From Rostratula benghalensis (Eukaryota > Chordata > Aves > Charadriiformes > Rostratulidae), in contig VXAI01000020.1 in NCBI GenBank assembly GCA_013399305.1, positions 6,332,607 through 6,396,606 of the forward strand: DNA of 64,000 bases. Reading direction: 5' to 3'. The position numbers and the translations under genes were made by a program. Of the stretch, positions 11,393 to 24,814 are shown one piece after another. Position 1 is the stretch's first letter. Each line of letters begins with the position of its first letter. The notes below the pieces were generated by a model. It was not told the origin of the DNA. It worked only from the letters and a program-made list of their open reading frames with translations, and did no database searches.

Positions 11393-12662
11393 TGGCTCTG
11401 GTGGTACATGTGTGCCATATTGTGTCATACAAAAGCTGGAAAGTAAGGACAGAAGCAGCTCGTGGTGTGTGATGGTTAAATAGTTGTCGTCTTTGTCCAT
11501 TCTCTGGGGTTTGTCCCTCTCTGGTTTGTGAGTGTCCAGGACTGTTGTGTAGGCAACAAGAAGAGCTTTCAAAGGACCTGTATGTTACTCAAAGAGGTGT
11601 TCCTGCAAAGCTGGCTGGGCTTAGAGATGCAAAGGCTCTTCAGTGCAATCTGTGCATTATGTGAGACTTGTTCACTGTTAACACTGTTAACTACCAACTA
11701 CAGCGTGGGTACTTTTCTGCAATGCACAGTCTCCACCTAGTTGGTCATACTTTTTTTTGGTATATCATTGAATGGACAAAATGAGTGCTGGCACAAAGCT
11801 GAGTGTGTGTACAGGTGCCCTTTTATTCCCCCAAAGTGATGGGCCTCAGGAGCTGTGGCACTGTTGTGCTGTGGGGTGGGTCTTCCAAGAGTGGAGGCTC
11901 TTGGATTCCAGTACACGACAGCTCTTCAGGGCAGGCAGGTCCTACAGAACGTGTAACTGCAGGAAACAGGGTATTTTGCAAGATGTGAAGTTAAATGATT
12001 TAGTCAGTCCTTCTCGTATTATAAGAAACCAGTCTTGTGTTCAGCACATAAAATATGGTGTAACATCTGACTTTTTGAAGAGAAAGGGGTTCCTTTCCAA
12101 ACTTGTAATGCCACCCAAAGTGCCGTCTTCTCCTTGGTAAGGATCATAGTGTGCTGAGGAGTGAGGAGAAAACTGAGTGCTGAGTGTGCTTTTGGTGTAC
12201 CAGCAAGCAGGAGAACAGGCTTATTTGAAATGCATGAATTTCTGGTTCATGTGGAAAATCTTATTGTCAGATAAGATCAATATGATTTTATGGTCAAATA
12301 CAGCAAAATGTTCTTCAGTGCCTAACTTTGTGGTGAGAGTGATTATAAACATGGAAGTCTGCAATAGTTTATATTTCCAGTACCACCCTTATTAGAATGA
12401 TTTAAAAAAATTATCTTCTACTTTTTTTGACTGAAAATGGGGCCTTCAGATTTGTTTTTATGAAAAAAACCCCAAACTTGGACACTTCATCAAAATGTTG
12501 AACATCTGAAAAATATAAATAAATAAAAAAAAGAATTAAAATGTAATTCTGTAAACTTTGTTGTTCCATGCTAGCATTTTTCTGTAAGTAATGAAATAGT
12601 TCCTATAAAACGCCAAAGGGACTTTCTCAGTGTATTTGAAGAAGGAGTGGGCAATGCACAGT

Positions 12663-12682
12663 GCATCATGGGAGATGTAGTT
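12663..12682 (-). promoter_or_regulatory. ZNF143-type extended motif (ACTACATCTCCC...)
   Basis: On the minus strand this reads ACTACATCTCCCATGATGC, an almost exact instance of the ACTACAnnTCCCAnnATGC element bound by ZNF143, which is common at vertebrate promoters and chromatin loop anchors. A palindrome, ATGCAC-A-GTGCAT (12654-12666), overlaps its 5' flank. The motif is also carried by some old DNA transposons, so it may be transposon-derived. Binding is inferred from the motif only. Confidence 0.6.
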
Positions 12683-15600
12683 TAATCTGAGAGGCCAAAT
12701 CGAATCCAAATTTAAAATTCTCAAGAGATACCACAAGAGCATTCCAAATGAAAGCTTTTTTGGTTATAACATAAAAAAATACTGCTCTACAGGGATGATA
12801 AACAATTTGTCAAGTCGATGGAACATTCCATAACACATGTATGCTTGTGGGGAAAAATGTAAGAAACCCCTATTTCTTTCTGGATGGTAGCCTTGTGAAC
12901 TCAGCCCAAGAAAGTCAGAACAAGTCCCCTCTGATTCATTCATTCATCATCTGTAAAGAAGAACTGCAACTACAGGACAGTTCATTAGTCTATAGGTAAT
13001 TCACAAATCAGAAGGGAATCTAGCTTTATCTCTAATGTATCTTTCAGTTTAGGCACCAGGTTTTTATCGGTAAAATAAACAGACATGACTGAATTGTCCA
13101 TGGATTCAATTGGCATTGAACTTTTAGAAAGTTCAGTTGTGCATCTGAAATACTGAAATCGAGACTGCATTTGTTTTAAATACACACATTGGAAATTAAG
13201 TTGTAATATGAGAAGATAACATTTTTATATAGTCATTTTTCTGGCTCTAGCTTTCAGTAGCTTTAAAGGTATTTTATAAATAAAGTGATCTAGTGTATTA
13301 CAACATACAATTGTACATTTGGGACATGTAAGACAAACCTTAATGAAAGTTAATGAGAATTTAATGTGCAAAAGTTATTTTTAATTCACAGTATCTTATC
13401 TGTTTTTAATTTTTTTCAAATTACAAAATGCAGTTGGGCTGTCTTATGTACTAATCCTTTGCCAACTTTAATTTGTTTCCAAATTAAAGACATTTTTCAG
13501 TTACACTGTCATGAAAACCATCTGAAACCATTAAGTTTTGTTATATTTTTAACTTTCAAACCTTCAGAATATTGCCAAAAGTTTTTTTTCCCCCCCAAAT
13601 TTTGAGAAAATGATTTATCTCTGAGACCAGAACTACCACAATAAGCCTATGTCTTCTTTTTTTTTTTTTTTTCCCAGCCTGAGAGGTTTATCATCATCTT
13701 GAATTAAAAGCTCCATGTAACCGGGTGCTCTAATAAATGGGGGCTCGGGGCCAGAAGTCCTGGTTTGATTATTGGACCCAGCTGAAACAGAAGCAAGCAG
13801 TTACACAGCCCAGCAGCTGCTGGGCTGAGCACGGTCTCTTGGTAGGCAGGAGGCTCCTGCTGTAGGTCCTGAGAGAGACAAATCCCTTAGGAAGAGCATG
13901 ACCCCCCTCCTCTGCTCAAGACAGGCAGAACAACACGTTTTGTTGTTGAAGTTTCAGTGTTTTCCTTCTGTTTTTGAAAGAGGAGTAAGACTGGGTCCAG
14001 GACATGTAGGCTGTGGTGGTGGTGAGTGCTGGTGAAAAGCACGTTGCTGTGGTGAGCATGACTGGATGGAGGCAGGCACTGAGGAGAAGCCATGAATGCG
14101 CGTGGAAAATTAGAATCATTGCAGAAAAGAAGAGCATAGACTGTGGCCAGTGGGACATGTCCTAATGATGGCTCTTCTCTCACTTTGAAATATGAAAGAT
14201 TGATGGCTGAAAAACTTCAGTGTGCCTGATGGCTGTGTCTGAGGCAAGCTCACAGAGCCACACCTGAGCTGCTTTCTTACATCTGTGAAAGAAAACACCC
14301 ACCCCAAACCGGCAGTGGCCAGTTGTCCGGGTTGTCCACCGGTGAGTTATGTAGCAGCAGGTGACTTCTGTAGCTGATGGTAGAACTTGTTAACCAGCAG
14401 CAGTTGGCTTCAGAAAGGATGAAGTTGCACAGCTGTGGAGATAGCTGGAACTGGAGTTGGCTGGTGCTTCAGATTATATAGCATGAAGACTGACCTCATG
14501 TTACTCTAGTTAAACTGCTCCCATCTCAAGCTCTTCCTCAGACTGACCCTTGTTCAAAGGAGAGTTTATTTGGGAGGCTCGAGTCATGCTTTTCCCTTTG
14601 TCCCCCAAGTTTAACGGTGTATGCAATACTTGGGAGGGAACAAAGACAAGGGAAAGAATTGACTGTAAAAATTGTATACATTCTCACAGTGCACTTTGGC
14701 AGCACAGACCTTGAGAGATCTCATGCCTTACTCTGACTTGCTCAGGATGGAAGGGCATGAAAGGGACATTGGGCTCCTGGGACAAACATAGCCCAGTGCT
14801 GTGGAGAGAAAATGCTAAGGAGCACTCAGCTGTCAGAAGAGCTGCTTCTGTGTGAGAAAGTAAGAGGGTCATGGCAAGTCATGTCAGCATCTGTTGTGCT
14901 ACGTTGGTGGTGTAGATGAAAGAAGGTTTTGACCCTCACTTTAGAATGAGTATGCATGTACGTGTTGTGGATCAGGGGGCATTTTTTTGCACTGCTGGTT
15001 AGTAAGACACATGGTATGGAATCCTTACCAAACAGGCAGGAAGGTGTCTGTGCCCACTCAGCAATCAGGTTCAAATTCTTCTCAGATGCTTAGAAATAGT
15101 TCAGTACAGTTACTCCAGCAGGGTTTAGCCTTGGTTCAGGATTCTCCGCATGGCCACAGTCTTCACTGTAACTCCCCAGGAGAGACTGCCACGGGGTTGA
15201 TTTTCCAGCTGATTTTGGTAGGGAAAGGAAAAACATTTTGCAGAAGCTGGGACAAATGTGGAGTCTTGAAGATTTTTCACATCATGTTTCCTTCAAAGCA
15301 GGCAGAAGAAGTGCTTAATTATTTGGAAACTCATCTGGCAGGTTCTTCCCAGTGCTAGGCTGTTTAATGCATCAGCCCGTCATACTTAAATACTTTAGGG
15401 CTCACTTAACGTTTTTGATTACACCTGATATGGTTCACAGAAGTTGTTTTGACAGGGCCTAATTTTCTGTTACTAACCTGCCTGATTTTTTTTCTAATGA
15501 AGAGTTTAAACCCTAGTCAAAACATTTTTTCAGAATCTCCAAGCCTACAGTAATTCCTACCAGCCTAAGTGTTCGCTCTGCTTACACTGCCTGTCAGGAG

Positions 15601-18600
15601 GAGCCCAGTGTGTTTGAATGGTATATTCAAACTTATTTCAGAACCTGAATGCAAGTTATGTCACGTTTTTACAGAGAAGGGGAGATGCAGAGTTGTGTTG
15701 TACTGATCCTATTCTTACTCAATCCCAAAATAATTGGAGTAAAGATGCATAATCAGGAAACTGCTAAATACATTAAATCCTATTATTTTCTGTTGAATTT
15801 GTCCCAACTAGGGGGAGACAACTGTGTGGCTTTTGGCAGTAGCTTGTCTGGAAAATGAAATAAGTGAAACTGTACTCTCAGGGAGAAGGACAGAGAATGG
15901 ATTCAGGACCTCAGATTTTATAATGCACTTCTTTAAGAAACTAGAGGATCAGGGAACAAGTCCCTACACTCATTTTGAGAATAACAGGCCTTTATCAGTT
16001 TTCTATTCTGATATTTAAGGTTTAATCTCTTACTAAAGTTAAAGCTGAAATGGAGTTTTCAGCCTGCGGTGTATGTAGCGTTTATCAAATACCCTCAGTA
16101 AATCCACTGTCCAGTCTGCAGCTGTTGGTAGCCATGGGGCTCGCTCTTCTCCAGCCTTTTCTAGACCTCAGGACCTGGGCCATAAGAATCACAGCATTCT
16201 GGAGATGTTGGTCTTGGCAGCACTTTAATATGACAGAGATTCATTGCAGTTGTCTAGCTTATTTTAAAAAAATCCTCATGATTTTATTTAAAAAAAATCA
16301 TCAGCATTCACAATTGAAAGCATTCTGTGGTACTGGGGCTTAAAAAAGTACAAGGTTGCTTAGCTGGGTAATTATACAGTACAGTGCTTGTTTTGAAAAG
16401 ATCTAATAAATGAGGCTGCTGAATGGTTAGGCCTATTCAGCAGCACCCATACACAATGCTGCTATTTTTATTAATGGAAGGTTCACTTGACACAACACGC
16501 ACCAGTGTTACCTTCCCAAAACACAGATTTAGGCAGCTTTGAAACCTCCTTTCAGGGTTTGGTGTCTGCTGTGTATGTAAAATAAAGAGCCAGATTACAA
16601 AAGAAATCACTGATAGATATCTTTCCAGGGGATCTTGGCAAGAGTTGCTTCTATCGCCGATCCTGTTTCTGATATCACTTGCATCCATTGCCACAACCTG
16701 TCAAAACAGATGTATTTATAGGCCTTGAGGGACTGAAACAAGGAATCAAACATTTGCGTAGCATCTTCCATCCAAATTCCCAAGGTCTGAGGCTCAAAGG
16801 ATTTTGATATGTTTCCAGGGATTACTTAGCTGTGCTGGGCATTTCTGTGTTTTCTTTAGTAGTCTTCTGCTGCCGTAATAGGTCTTGGAATTAGAAAAAA
16901 AATGTTCTCTCTTTTAACAAGGAAATCATCAACAAAGTGCTGGTTGGCTTCAGAAAAAGTCACACAAATATTTAAATCCACATCAGAGAAAACTGGGATG
17001 AGATCTCACTGAACATTATGAATTAAGGTAAATTAAGAAGCAGTGCACGAGTGTGAATAATTAGAACTACTTTGCTCTGTCTTGGCATTAATTAAGCTCT
17101 AGGGTGCTAGAGGCTGCCTGCCTCTTGTAATGGTCTGGAATAGTTAATGGGATTGAGCTCTGGAAAAGGAAGAATCCCACTAATTGTGCAATCCTCCTGG
17201 CACTGGGGTTTGGCAGGACGTCCTCACAGTGAACCTACGCTGGGTGTGCCTCCCTTTGTAGAGTGTGGTGCACTTCCTCATGTGCCTGAGGCCACAAGAA
17301 ATAATAATTTTCATCAGTGTGAGGGAACTTGAATGCATAACTTTTGGGGGCTGGCATGACAATCGTGTCATCCTAGGAGATTTATGTTTACTGTATTGCA
17401 GCATCCCACTTTTCCAAAAATGTCCAGCAATGATGGTGATGAGTGATAAGGACATACAGTAAAGTGAGTTGAGTTAATGGATGTAGTCCTAGGACTATAA
17501 AGGATTTCTTTAAAGGTGGAGTGCACAGGAAAGGAATGTTTTTCACTCAGTTTTAAAGAGAGAGATTAATGGAAGTTCAGGGAGGGAGTGTTCAGCTGGA
17601 TCGATACGTGAAGAAGGTGCCTCTTTTGGCATAAACCCAGATGAAAATAGTGAACCATGATAACAGCATTTCAAGTCATAGTTTGTCAGGACGTTATTAA
17701 GTGGGAAGTAAAGTGACTCAAGTGTTTAATGCACAGATTGCTAAGGGCCAGCAGATCATAATCCAGAGATTAAAGAAATGGAAATGCAGATCTGCATTGT
17801 TTATGAAATGACTGTGACAACATAAATAACTTAATCCTGCAATTTCTGTAAACTATTCTCAAGAAAGCTGCATGAATGCATTTTACTGTTGTGAATAGTG
17901 GTGAAAAGTTTTCTTCTTGCTACAAATCCTCCGACATTAGGAAATGTTCTGTTGACAATGAATGGTTTTTTCATGGGGTCTTTAATCAACAGTAGCAAAA
18001 ATTTTAAAGGAGAGAAGTTCTGGTTGTATGTGAGAGAAATCAAAGGTGCTGTGCTTTCCTGGGGGACTGTGTACTCTTCGCAAAATTTGGTGGCATAGAG
18101 GCTAGGAAACTGTGGCCAGAACTGGTGTTTTGTGCCAGTTGCAGCCTCAACTCCAAACCTCTTGGATTTGGTTGGTAGTACCAAGACCTAGTGTCCCTTT
18201 CCATCTAGTCCCTTTTTAAACTCACTCTCAGACATACTGGCTTGCACCTTTGTCCAGCAGCTGCTTGTCTTTTCCCCAAATATGCTCCAAATTCCAGGCC
18301 TTTCAGTTAAGTGTGCATAACCTTGTGAAGAATGACAAAAATATTTCATTTGCAGAGTTTGCTTCTACCAAGGATGATAGTCTTCGTATCATGGGAAGGA
18401 AGAGGATTTTGTCTTTTGTTCAGTTTGCCAGGCAGCTCTCCTATTTGAGCAAATCTTGAAAAATGAATTTCACTACAAAATAATTTTTTTAATTTTTTTT
18501 TTTCTTTTTGATGGGCCTTGTCATTGCATTTGTCGTTCTAGGCTCTAAGTAGCAAGGGAGCTCTGCTGCTAAATGGTTTTTCAGTAGAAGAAAGAAAATT

Positions 18601-18883
18601 GATTTGTACTATGTAGCTGGCTGACAATCTGTTCTTTGACACTATTGGAAATATCAAGGGTTCAGGGTTCAGGAAATGTTCACTGTATCAGCAGCCTTGT
18701 GTCTAATGAGGTTGTTTGGACTCTGTTCTCTGAGCTGGGGTGAAACCTTTGAAACATGTTAACCACAATGTGATTGAAAAGTGGAGGAGGGTTTTTAACA
18801 GCGAGTTTTAAGTAAACTGCATCTTTTTGAATTTCCTGGGCAGCTGCCTTTCTCCCTTTGATGTACCGTGCCTGGTGATGCTG

Positions 18884-18904
18884 TTAATGAAATGCATAAT
18901 TATG
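18884..18904. promoter_or_regulatory. Homeodomain/POU motif patch in intron (tentative)
   Basis: TTAATGA is followed directly by ATGCATAATTAT, a homeodomain-like TAAT core beside a POU-octamer-like ATGCATAAT. The surrounding 18850-19400 is rich in TAAT cores, with no repeat signature, as in many conserved intronic enhancers. Motif content alone is weak evidence. Confidence 0.25.
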
Positions 18905-21900
18905 TGTTATATAATAAAACAGAGCTAACATGAAGGTGCCTAATAGATTATAATGATGTGGAGGCCTGAGAAACTCAGGACCATGGGGGTTGTTGAAAAG
19001 TGCCTCCGGTGACAAAGAAGAAATTTAAAGAGGTTTGAATAACTGTGCTAATAAATTAATTGTGGTCTGTGTGCATATGTGTGTAAATGACATTTTTTCA
19101 AGATTTTGTATATAGAGAGAATATTGAGGGGGGAAAAAAAATAGGTGCAATTTACTGGGCTGCTGATGTATGAAGTGTCAGCACCGAGTGCTTCCAGCAT
19201 CTATAAACGCTGCTGGCTTTGCATACACGGGTGCCCTAGGCAAAGACATTTTTGGCACAGCCTGCTCACCCATAGGATCAAAAGAAAAAAAAATAAATCT
19301 GGCAATATGCACAGAGAGTAAATTGCATCCTAAAGAGCAGCCCTTAAAATGCAGTCTTGGAATGAATATCAATAAATGAAACATCACGTTTAATGGCTGA
19401 AGAGTTGTAGGCGTTTGGTGGCTGCCCCCAACTTCCCCCCTTCCTTTCTCTGCTTCTGTCACATTTATTTTCTCTCTCTCTCTGTAATAGTCTGTATAAT
19501 TTCTTCCTTTCTTAGATTTGTTAGGAACTGGTTTGAACAGATAGGTATTTTTAAAGGAGAGACTGCATAACCTTCTGGCCCTGGGTTCTTAATGGTGCTG
19601 GGCTGTGGCTGGGCTTGCTTGGCTGCTGTTCTGGGTTTACAAGAGCCTGTCTGCTGGGAGAACTGGTATGCGGGGAGCCCCAGCATGAATTTACAGCCTG
19701 CTAGTTACTTGGTACTAATTCCCTGGGTAGATGCTTCTAGTACCTACTATGAAGTGCTTTTGTGCAGGTTAGCTTTAAGAGTGCTTTCCCATGAGTTAGG
19801 CGGGCTCCTTTTGGAAGGTGAAGTATGTTGGTTTTCACTTCCCAAGAACCGAGGGGACCCGTTTGTGCAGAGTAGCTAAGACACAGTAAATTCACACCCA
19901 AGCTCACCCAGCCCTAACTTCCTCATGCTCCCGCGTCCCAGGGCTCTGCACTTCGTCTCTTTCGGCAGGGAGCAGATGGCCCTTCTCTAAAGAGGGAATA
20001 CTAATAAAGCCTTACGAAGAGCGCATGTATGTGCATGTGGGTTTGTGTGTGTCCATATGTTTATACAAGATGACTTGGATCTATCACTGTTCTTGGATTA
20101 ATTTGTCCTTCCTTGGTAGGATAGTGTTGCTGCTGCGTTGCCACCATCCTTGTCATTCGTGGATGACTTAGGTTTTAGCTACAGGGTTTGACCAGGTTTT
20201 GATGAATTCTTCCGTTTTCTTCTGAACTAAGAGCATCATGCTTTTTCTTATATGAGTGACTTTTGTATGTGAACATTTCTTTGTTGGGATTCCCTTCCCC
20301 AGCATTTCTTATTTGATCTCTGAAGTTTATTTTTGTATTTGATATGCTTTTATTGCTAATAAATGTTCTCTCACAACTTGAGGACCTCCAGTAAGAAGGA
20401 AATAAGGTTTTCTCTAGTTCTCCAAATACTTAGATGTGAAATCAAGTAATTTTTTAATAAAACTTTTGCTTTAGGCTAGGCTTCATGAATAAGTTGATCT
20501 ATAATTAGTATACAGCTTCACCTTATTTTGAGGTGACATAATGGGTTAAATTTTCATGCAATGTTTTCCTGAAATTTTAAAAATTATTTTATCTGGGTTT
20601 TATGCTTATGCTTCAAATGCATCATTGATTTCTAAGTCATCTGCAGATTTGCGTATATGTTTTTTTGCTCTAGTATTACCTATTCCCAAGAAAATTTCAT
20701 ATTACAAAAATTGTCTCTTCAGTTTCCCTCGGTAGTGAGAGTTCAGGACAACTCTATCAGCTCTACTTTGGCCAAAGTTTCAATTTACTTACATACAAAA
20801 GATATTGCTCAAAATGCTTTTAACATGTCTCTCTTTAATGACCTCAGCCATGCTAGGCTGCCAAAGATAAATAACATCTCTGCTCGCCAGGCGTTAACTC
20901 TTGGAGGACGTGCAGTCTGACGCTGAACCCAGAGGCACTTGCTCTGAACGTTGAATGTGCTGTTGTAGAGAGGAGATGTCGCTTTCTTCTTAAGACCCCA
21001 GCACTCAGGAGAGTTCTGCAGGGCAAGGGAAAACCAGCACAACCCCCAGAGTTTCTCAGTAAGGGATGTAAAATTCTACCGAATGTTTGTGACAATAAAG
21101 GATGAGGGCCTGGGCCAAGCCAGCTTGATTGTTCCTGCTAGAGGACAGGAGGGTAGGAAGAAGGGATAAATTGGGATGAAAAACAAGGAGAGGTGCCTGG
21201 AATGAGAGGCTCTGGTTCTTGCTGTTCTGGAGATATTCTGTATAGGCTGAAGAAATCACTTGAGAGAGGGTTTTTTTTGAGTTTGAGTTTAAAGAGTATT
21301 TGAATTTAGAGTTTTAAAGTGCTTTTATAGCTTTTAAGAGCGTTTTTATATTAAATTTTAATGCTTGTTTTATTCCAGAAGAGTTTCCCATAGCAGGAGA
21401 CTTTAAAAATATCCCTCACAAGGAATCCACAATAAAGGAGTCTCCATCTGTGTGAATGAGTTGTGGCAGATATGATGAAGCAATTCTTAAAATCCCACAG
21501 TTGCTCTTTTCCTTTCAACTGACATGTTCCTGGTGGTTTTAAATAAAACAGTTGAATACTAGGTTTAAAGAGACATTCAAGGAATGCTGTGGTGTTATTA
21601 GAAATGCCTGGCTATGACCAAGCAGACAGGACAGTTGCATGACCCTGTCATACACGGCTGACCGTGCCGTGTGAGTCCCTTGTTGGGATATGCTGTAAAT
21701 CATCCTGGATGTTATCTTTCCAAATGTGGAACAGAGACAGAAGGAAAGGGTGAAAGTATAGGCCTGGATAAATTTGCTACAGCTTATCAGGCAGAAATGT
21801 GTTTATTGGCATTCTTTGAATGTAGATTCTTGGAGTACTTAACAATCTCCAGCTAATGAGGTCTACTAAATGGCAGTGTGCTGCAATTCAGTTTGTCCAA

Positions 21901-23093
21901 ACTGGAGAGACGTTTCTGGGCAAAAGCCTCTTAGTGTTTTGAGGGAAGTTTGCATATTTAATCCCACTATAATTGCTGATTAATATCCTATTTAATAGGA
22001 TGCAATGGTAGAGGAAATAGTGGGAAGTGAAAGGAGGTAGCATTTTTTACTAAAAAATCTTAGTAAGCTAGTGTAGATAGCATTTCTGTGCAGTCATTTT
22101 CACCCCCCAAAATATTTGACTTTATTGTGAGTTGGGCATAAACAGCATTAAGTGCATTCACATTACTCTTTACTTTGTGTAAGAGGCTTCAATCCGAATC
22201 CTTTATTCAAAGGCAGTTGTACGGTGTGTTTGTAAAGCTGCTGCCACCACAGCTGTCAGACACCTTGTGGTTGAGAGAACTCATCCTTCCTTTGCACGGT
22301 TCTGCTAGGGTGTCCACCTGCAGAGGCAAAAGCAAACAGCTGAAGGGGGATAAAGTGCTAAAGCACGCTGCATACTTTGCCACTCATCTGACTGTGCCCT
22401 CGCTACACAGGGAGAAAGTGCAAGTACATTTAGGAACATGTGTAGGTTTGTGATCGTGGGGACAGGGACGCCTGCACCCTGCCTTGTGCTGCCCCGTGTT
22501 GTTTGGAAAGGTAACTGTGTGATGTTCCTGCTGCTTGATCTCCTGAGCTGGATGGACTTCTGCTGAAAGCTTCTTGTTCCCTTTTCTGGCATCCTTCAAG
22601 ACAATGTTTGTACAAGGAGTTTGTTCTGTCAGGAAGCAGCAGTATGGGGAAACAATTTTATGTCTTCTGAGCTCAGCAAGAAAGAAAAAAATATTTAGAT
22701 TTGTTTGCATTTTTTAATATTTGTCACAATGCCAAGCTATTTTAAGCAATCTGGCTACCCCATCTCTACTTACCCTCCTCTGATACTTCAAAATTATCAC
22801 AAGCCACCTGAAATATGGGAATCAGATGTGAGTTTTAATGTAAGTGCAGTGCTTCAAACTGATAGGAAGGAACGAGAGGGGGAGCTGTCACTGCATCAGC
22901 CAAAACTCTCTGGTGGAAGTGTTGATTGATTACCCATCCCTGGGAAAGGAGGGGGAGCGCCCTTCCACTTTTAGCAGACTGAATTGCTTCCTGTTCCCTA
23001 GTGAAAGAAGTAGGTAGTCCATTGCCTGGACCATTGCCATAGTCTCCAGGTGTAGGAAAAGATGGAATGTCCTTTGTTCTCTTTTCTCCTTAG

Positions 23094-23260
23094 GTAGAGA
23101 TCACAAATGATGTCCAGTCCTTGCTACTGATAATGCTGGCTGTCATGGTGGCCAAGATGGTTGGTGATTTATTCAACCCATCCCTCTACAGTTCCCTCCT
23201 GAAGCTGAAACTTATTCCATACTTGGATGTGGAGCCTTTTGTTCATCACAGGAGAAAATG
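23094..23260 (+). CDS. CLC-6/7-like transporter, helix Q/R exon
   Basis: Coding exon with acceptor AG at 23092-23093 and donor GTGAGG at 23261. It starts in phase 0 and ends with TG, completed by G of the next exon to tryptophan 170. The peptide is VEITNDVQSLLLIMLAVMVA, then KMVGDLFNPSLYSSLLKLKL and IPYLDVEPFVHHRRK. This matches the segment (VEATxNVT...MxAKxVGDxF...GLYD) that ends the membrane domain in CLC-6/7. Tyrosine 146 in PSLY lies where CLC proteins have the helix-R tyrosine that contacts the central chloride. The following residue is serine, where CLC-6 and CLC-7 have aspartate (YD to YS). The exon ends in the basic HHRRKW stretch leading into the cytoplasmic CBS region. Confidence 0.96.
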
Positions 23261-24591
23261 GTGAGGTCTCTCATGCTGCTGATCTGTAAGTTTTCTGTGT
23301 TAAGCTCTGCACAGTGACTGTGTGGGTTCTCAGACATGGAGCTTGGAGGGACAAAGGAGTAAAAGGAGACCCTGATCCTGAACAACATCCCCACAGTTCA
23401 TTGTGCTGTACAACTACAATAAAATAAACTATCTTTCTATTTGAACTTATTGTAGAATTGAAATTACCACTGTCATTAGAGTCCTGAGAGCAGTGAGTGC
23501 TCTATAGTGCCTAGTTATAACTAGATGCTGGTTATTAGTGGTCCAAATGAGAATCTAGAGAGAGTTTTGACTCTGTTTCTTGGGTGCAAATGCCATAGAG
23601 CACAGGGACAACAACAGAGTATGCAGACTCTCTTATGGTGGAGTTTGCCTTGCCCAACTTCTAGATTACTGGTCTAAATTCCCTGTGTTTAGTACCATAT
23701 ATGTTTTCAGGTACATTTTGATGTACAATGTCAGGCAACGATTTCTGCTATCCAAGGACAGTAATTTAAGGCATGTAGGATGAATTGTCTTCTGAAAGTG
23801 CCTCCACTGACTATAGATTAAATTAATAGCTTGGAAAAATGTGTTTGTTTTTTTGGTGGTTTGTTTTTTTTTTTTAAATTTACATTAATCCAACCTGTTC
23901 TGCATATCTTCCAGTTTGTGAGCTGATATAAACAATGCAAGTCTGTTTGTGGGTATTTGTGCTGGGTCTGCATTATCTATAGGTAATGAGAACTCTGTAT
24001 TATTGTCTTCCATAAAATAATTAGAAGAAATGCTGATTCTTTAAGATATTTTCTAGGAATTAATTAGATAATGTATTGAAGAAATAGAAGGAAAAAGTTA
24101 TTTATTTATTTACAATAGAAAGACTTTTTGGTTTTCATTAGGCATATTTGGTTACTAGATATCCATAACAAAGCAATTTGTGGACGTTAGCTGACATTCC
24201 TCCCTGTATGAAGGAGGTCTGCTGGAAAATCTCCGAGTTTCAAATGACGCTGTAGAAGAAGGAAATATTGGTGACTTGTTCTGTCCACACTTTATAACTT
24301 TCTTCCAAATGTAGCTATATCTGAAAGTTTTTAGCAGGCACATGGCATGCTGGGTATAATCTAACTGCATTTGACATGAGAGGAAAAAGAGCCAGCACTG
24401 TGGTAGGAGGAAATAAAAACAATCTGTGACATTATGGATGACTTCTATATGTACCATGGCAGATAAAACAGCGGGGTAGAAGTCATAAAGATTCCCATGG
24501 TATTCCACTTAGATGACAAGTCCATGGTAAGAATTATAGCTACTTTCCTGGTTCAGAGTGAGGTCCCATTCACTTGGAGGACAAATATATA

Positions 24592-24599
24592 NNNNNNNN
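24592..24599. other. Run of 8 unresolved bases (N)
   Basis: Eight N interrupt otherwise ordinary intronic sequence just after ACAAATATATA. The true sequence and length here are unknown. It lies in an intron about 1.3 kb after the nearest exon, so no coding inference depends on it. Confidence 0.99.
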
Positions 24600-24814
24600 T
24601 AAAATTTCATTTCCCTCCCACTCCTTTCCTTTTCCTCTCCAGGAACATTAAAGAAAGTTTCTGGATAAGTTGGTCACAGAATATACTGATACTCTAAATC
24701 AAAATACATAGTGTCACAAGTTGGTAAAGATTTTATAGCTAGACACTTCACAGACTGCCAAGTTTTAGTCTAAATCCTCTTAGACATAGTCTGAATATGC
24801 TGATACACATCTGA

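Larger units (their letters stand above)
6354..23093 (+). other. Large intron, 16.7 kb
   Basis: Donor GTAAGT at 6354; acceptor TTCTCCTTAG ending at 23093. The flanking codons are both complete (phase 0), and VIM joins VEIT exactly as in CLC-6/7, so no exon is missing. Recognised contents are a T22 run at 8555-8576, a CR1 tail at 11047-11392, a ZNF143-type motif at 12663-12682, and a POU/homeodomain-rich patch around 18884-18904. Several acceptor-like pyrimidine tracts (near 8096, 8583 and 13677) do not lead into recognisable exons. The rest looks like unique AT-rich sequence in which I see no gene. Confidence 0.85.

Noticed and set aside
11772..12140. Open frame of 122 codons on the plus strand
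   Set aside because: No family resemblance and it overlaps other frames; considered chance within the intron.
13650..13740. Poly(T) plus CCCAG acceptor-like site
   Set aside because: The downstream sequence is not open or homologous for a useful length and the protein needs no exon here.
14987..15358. Open frame of 123 codons on the plus strand
   Set aside because: No recognisable domain, no splice or promoter context, low-complexity composition; considered chance.
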